A DNA stretch of 34,406 nt from NCBI GenBank assembly GCA_003278095.1, contig QCHB01000017.1:1-34406 (forward strand), in the 5' to 3' direction. Below the pieces are notes generated by a model that ran no database searches, was not told the origin of the DNA, and was given only the letters and a program-made list of their open reading frames with translations. The position numbers and the translations under genes were made by a program. Below are positions 33,060 to 34,406 of this stretch, piece by piece. How positions within the stretch are numbered: position 1 is the stretch's first letter; every line of letters starts with the position of its first letter. The DNA comes from SAR116 cluster bacterium AG-390-L20. Lineage in GTDB: Bacteria > Pseudomonadota > Alphaproteobacteria > Puniceispirillales > Marisalimonadaceae.

Positions 33060-34145
33060 CTAATTATATTTTCTTAACAAGCGGTTGCCCATAAGTGTTA
33101 AGAGTTCATAGCTGATTAAATCTAACTTATTAAGAATATTTCTAATGTTAGAGTTATCCAGCAAACATAAATATTCACCTTCTTTTAATGATTTTTCTTT
33201 TAAGTTAGAGACATCTAAAACGAAGCTATCCATTGTGACATTACCAATAATATTACAATTTTTTTTCCTTATTGAGAAGCAACTATTAGGCTTTAATAAT
33301 CTTAACCAACCATCTGCATAACCAATTCCAATTGTAGCTAATCTAGATTTTCTTTTTGTTATATCAACACCTCCATAAGATACTTTTTCACCAACATTTA
33401 CGCTTCTTATTTGAATAATAGGTCCATGTAAACTTAAGGGAAATTTTAAAATCTTAGAATTTAATTTAATATTATTACCACAATTATCAATTCCATACAA
33501 TCCAATGCCTGGTCTTGTTTGATCAAGACAAAACCTTGATCCAAGCATTATTCCGGCACTGTTTGCTAAGCTTAATTTTGTATTTGGTATAATTTTAGAA
33601 AATTGTAATATTTTATCTAATTGTTTAACGTTTTCCTTATTTTTTATTTTATCAGCGTTTGCAAGGTGGGACATTATAAAGTCCCATTCAATGAGGTTTA
33701 ATAACTCTTTGTTAGTTAATAACAAATTAATTTCACTTTGACTAAAACCTAATCTATTCATCCCTGTATCAATATTTAATATAGCTTTGATTTTGTAACC
33801 TTGAGAAATAAGTTTTTTAAGCCTAATTAATTGATCTAAATTATTAATTATAGGGGTTAATTTATATTTCACATAAGATTGTTCACTACCTTTTAACAAA
33901 CCTTCAAAAATAGCAATTTTAATGTCTTTAGATTTTAGTTCTTCTCTTAGCTGGATCCCCTCATTAAGGTTTGCAACATAAAAATAATTACATCCTGCTT
34001 TCATTAGAGTTTGGGCCACTTTTATCATACCTACACCATATGAATTAGCCTTAATTACAGCTGCTGCTTTCCCATTAGACGCGTCATTAAGCGCAACCCA
34101 ATTTGATTTAATATCTTTTAAAGAAATATCTAGAATAGCTTGCAT
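33060..34145 (-). CDS. alr: Alanine racemase
   Basis: A 361-residue fold-type III PLP enzyme. The PLP Lys is K32 in AAAVIKANSYGVG. The catalytic Tyr lies in GEKVSYGGVDIT, and substrate/PLP motifs include HLANAD, NSAGIMLG and RPGIGLYG. It converts L- to D-alanine for peptidoglycan. It lies 32 bases downstream of dnaB and 25 bases upstream of mlaE. Confidence 0.95.
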   Translation of the reverse strand: MQAILDISLKDIKSNWVALNDASNGKAAAVIKANSYGVGMIKVAQTLMKAGCNYFYVANLNEGIQLREELKSKDIKIAIFEGLLKGSEQSYVKYKLTPIINNLDQLIRLKKLISQGYKIKAILNIDTGMNRLGFSQSEINLLLTNKELLNLIEWDFIMSHLANADKIKNKENVKQLDKILQFSKIIPNTKLSLANSAGIMLGSRFCLDQTRPGIGLYGIDNCGNNIKLNSKILKFPLSLHGPIIQIRSVNVGEKVSYGGVDITKRKSRLATIGIGYADGWLRLLKPNSCFSIRKKNCNIIGNVTMDSFVLDVSNLKEKSLKEGEYLCLLDNSNIRNILNKLDLISYELLTLMGNRLLRKYN

Positions 34146-34177
34146 AATAAAAGATTATATATTTTTAAACAATTTTA

Positions 34178-34406
34178 CTAATAAATTTGATCTGGCAACC
34201 TATTATCTTGAGCTAAATCCATAAATCTAGTATACTTAGCCTCGAATTGAACTTGTATTATACCAGTTGGTCCATGTCTTTGTTTCGAAATAATTATTTC
34301 AGCCTTTCCGTCTGCAGCATTTCTTCTATCTTGCCATTTTGAAAAACGTTCATTAAAACTTTCTTGATTTTCATTATCTCTTTGAGAAGGTTCACTTTTA
34401 TCAAGA
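34178..34406 (-). CDS. dnaB: Replicative DNA helicase DnaB, C-terminal end (5' partial)
   Basis: 76 codons of the gene's 3' end run off the right edge of the window; the stop is at 34178-34180 on the minus strand. The encoded KAEIIISKQRHGPTGIIQVQF...TRFMDL is the DnaB C-terminal signature, where AEIIIxKQRxGPTG is part of the last RecA-fold strands. The dnaB-alr adjacency is common in proteobacteria. ATPase motifs are outside the window. Confidence 0.92.
   Translation of the reverse strand, partial: LDKSEPSQRDNENQESFNERFSKWQDRRNAADGKAEIIISKQRHGPTGIIQVQFEAKYTRFMDLAQDNRLPDQIY

Overview
The window looks like a chromosomal segment of an AT-rich alphaproteobacterium, probably free-living and aquatic. 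The right-hand block dnaB-alr-mlaE-mlaF-radA-cvpA-purF-SDR is an order I associate with alphaproteobacteria. The base composition is strongly AT-biased throughout (roughly 30% GC by eye), intergenic gaps are short, and genes are often coupled by stop/start overlaps. No ribosomal or transfer RNA gene, insertion sequence or CRISPR array is visible. No gap between genes exceeds 300 bases; the largest is 9663-9939.

Layout. (1) 1-3396, plus strand: three overlapping or abutting genes, in order a PEP-synthase-like kinase, a class I glutamine amidotransferase and a sugar-phosphate-type nucleotidyltransferase. This trio matches in kind and order the Campylobacter genes Cj1418-Cj1417-Cj1416, which build cytidine diphosphoramidate for capsule phosphoramidate decoration. 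A SAM methyltransferase follows (3489-4250). (2) 4364-9662, minus strand: two large paralogous TPR proteins. One carries an O-GlcNAc-transferase-type (GT41/SPINDLY) domain, the other a heptosyltransferase-like GT-B domain. A sigma-54 promoter match precedes the pair. (3) 9940-12468: two divergent sigma-54 activators. One has a Fis-type DNA-binding domain but no receiver; the other has a degenerate receiver-like N-terminus but no DNA-binding domain. Between them lie a 9+4+9 bp palindrome and a sigma-54 promoter. (4) 12482-25486, plus strand: an almost uninterrupted flagellar basal-body and export cluster, fliE F G H I J K L M N, then a second sigma-54 promoter, then fliO P Q R and flhB. (5) 25483-27406: four small unknown genes (membrane, Cys-rich, coiled-coil and PDZ-like). 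(6) 27376-34406, minus strand: housekeeping genes SDR, purF, cvpA, radA, mlaF, mlaE, alr and the 3' end of dnaB.

How it fits together. Three sigma-54 promoter matches with identical TGGCA-N6-TTGCT geometry precede the regulator/fliE operon, the fliO operon and the TPR glycosyltransferase pair. The glycosyltransferases therefore appear to be expressed with the flagellum, which supports flagellin glycosylation. The phosphoramidate-like cassette next to them raises the possibility of a phosphoramidate-modified surface or flagellar glycan. That last step is inference from proximity.
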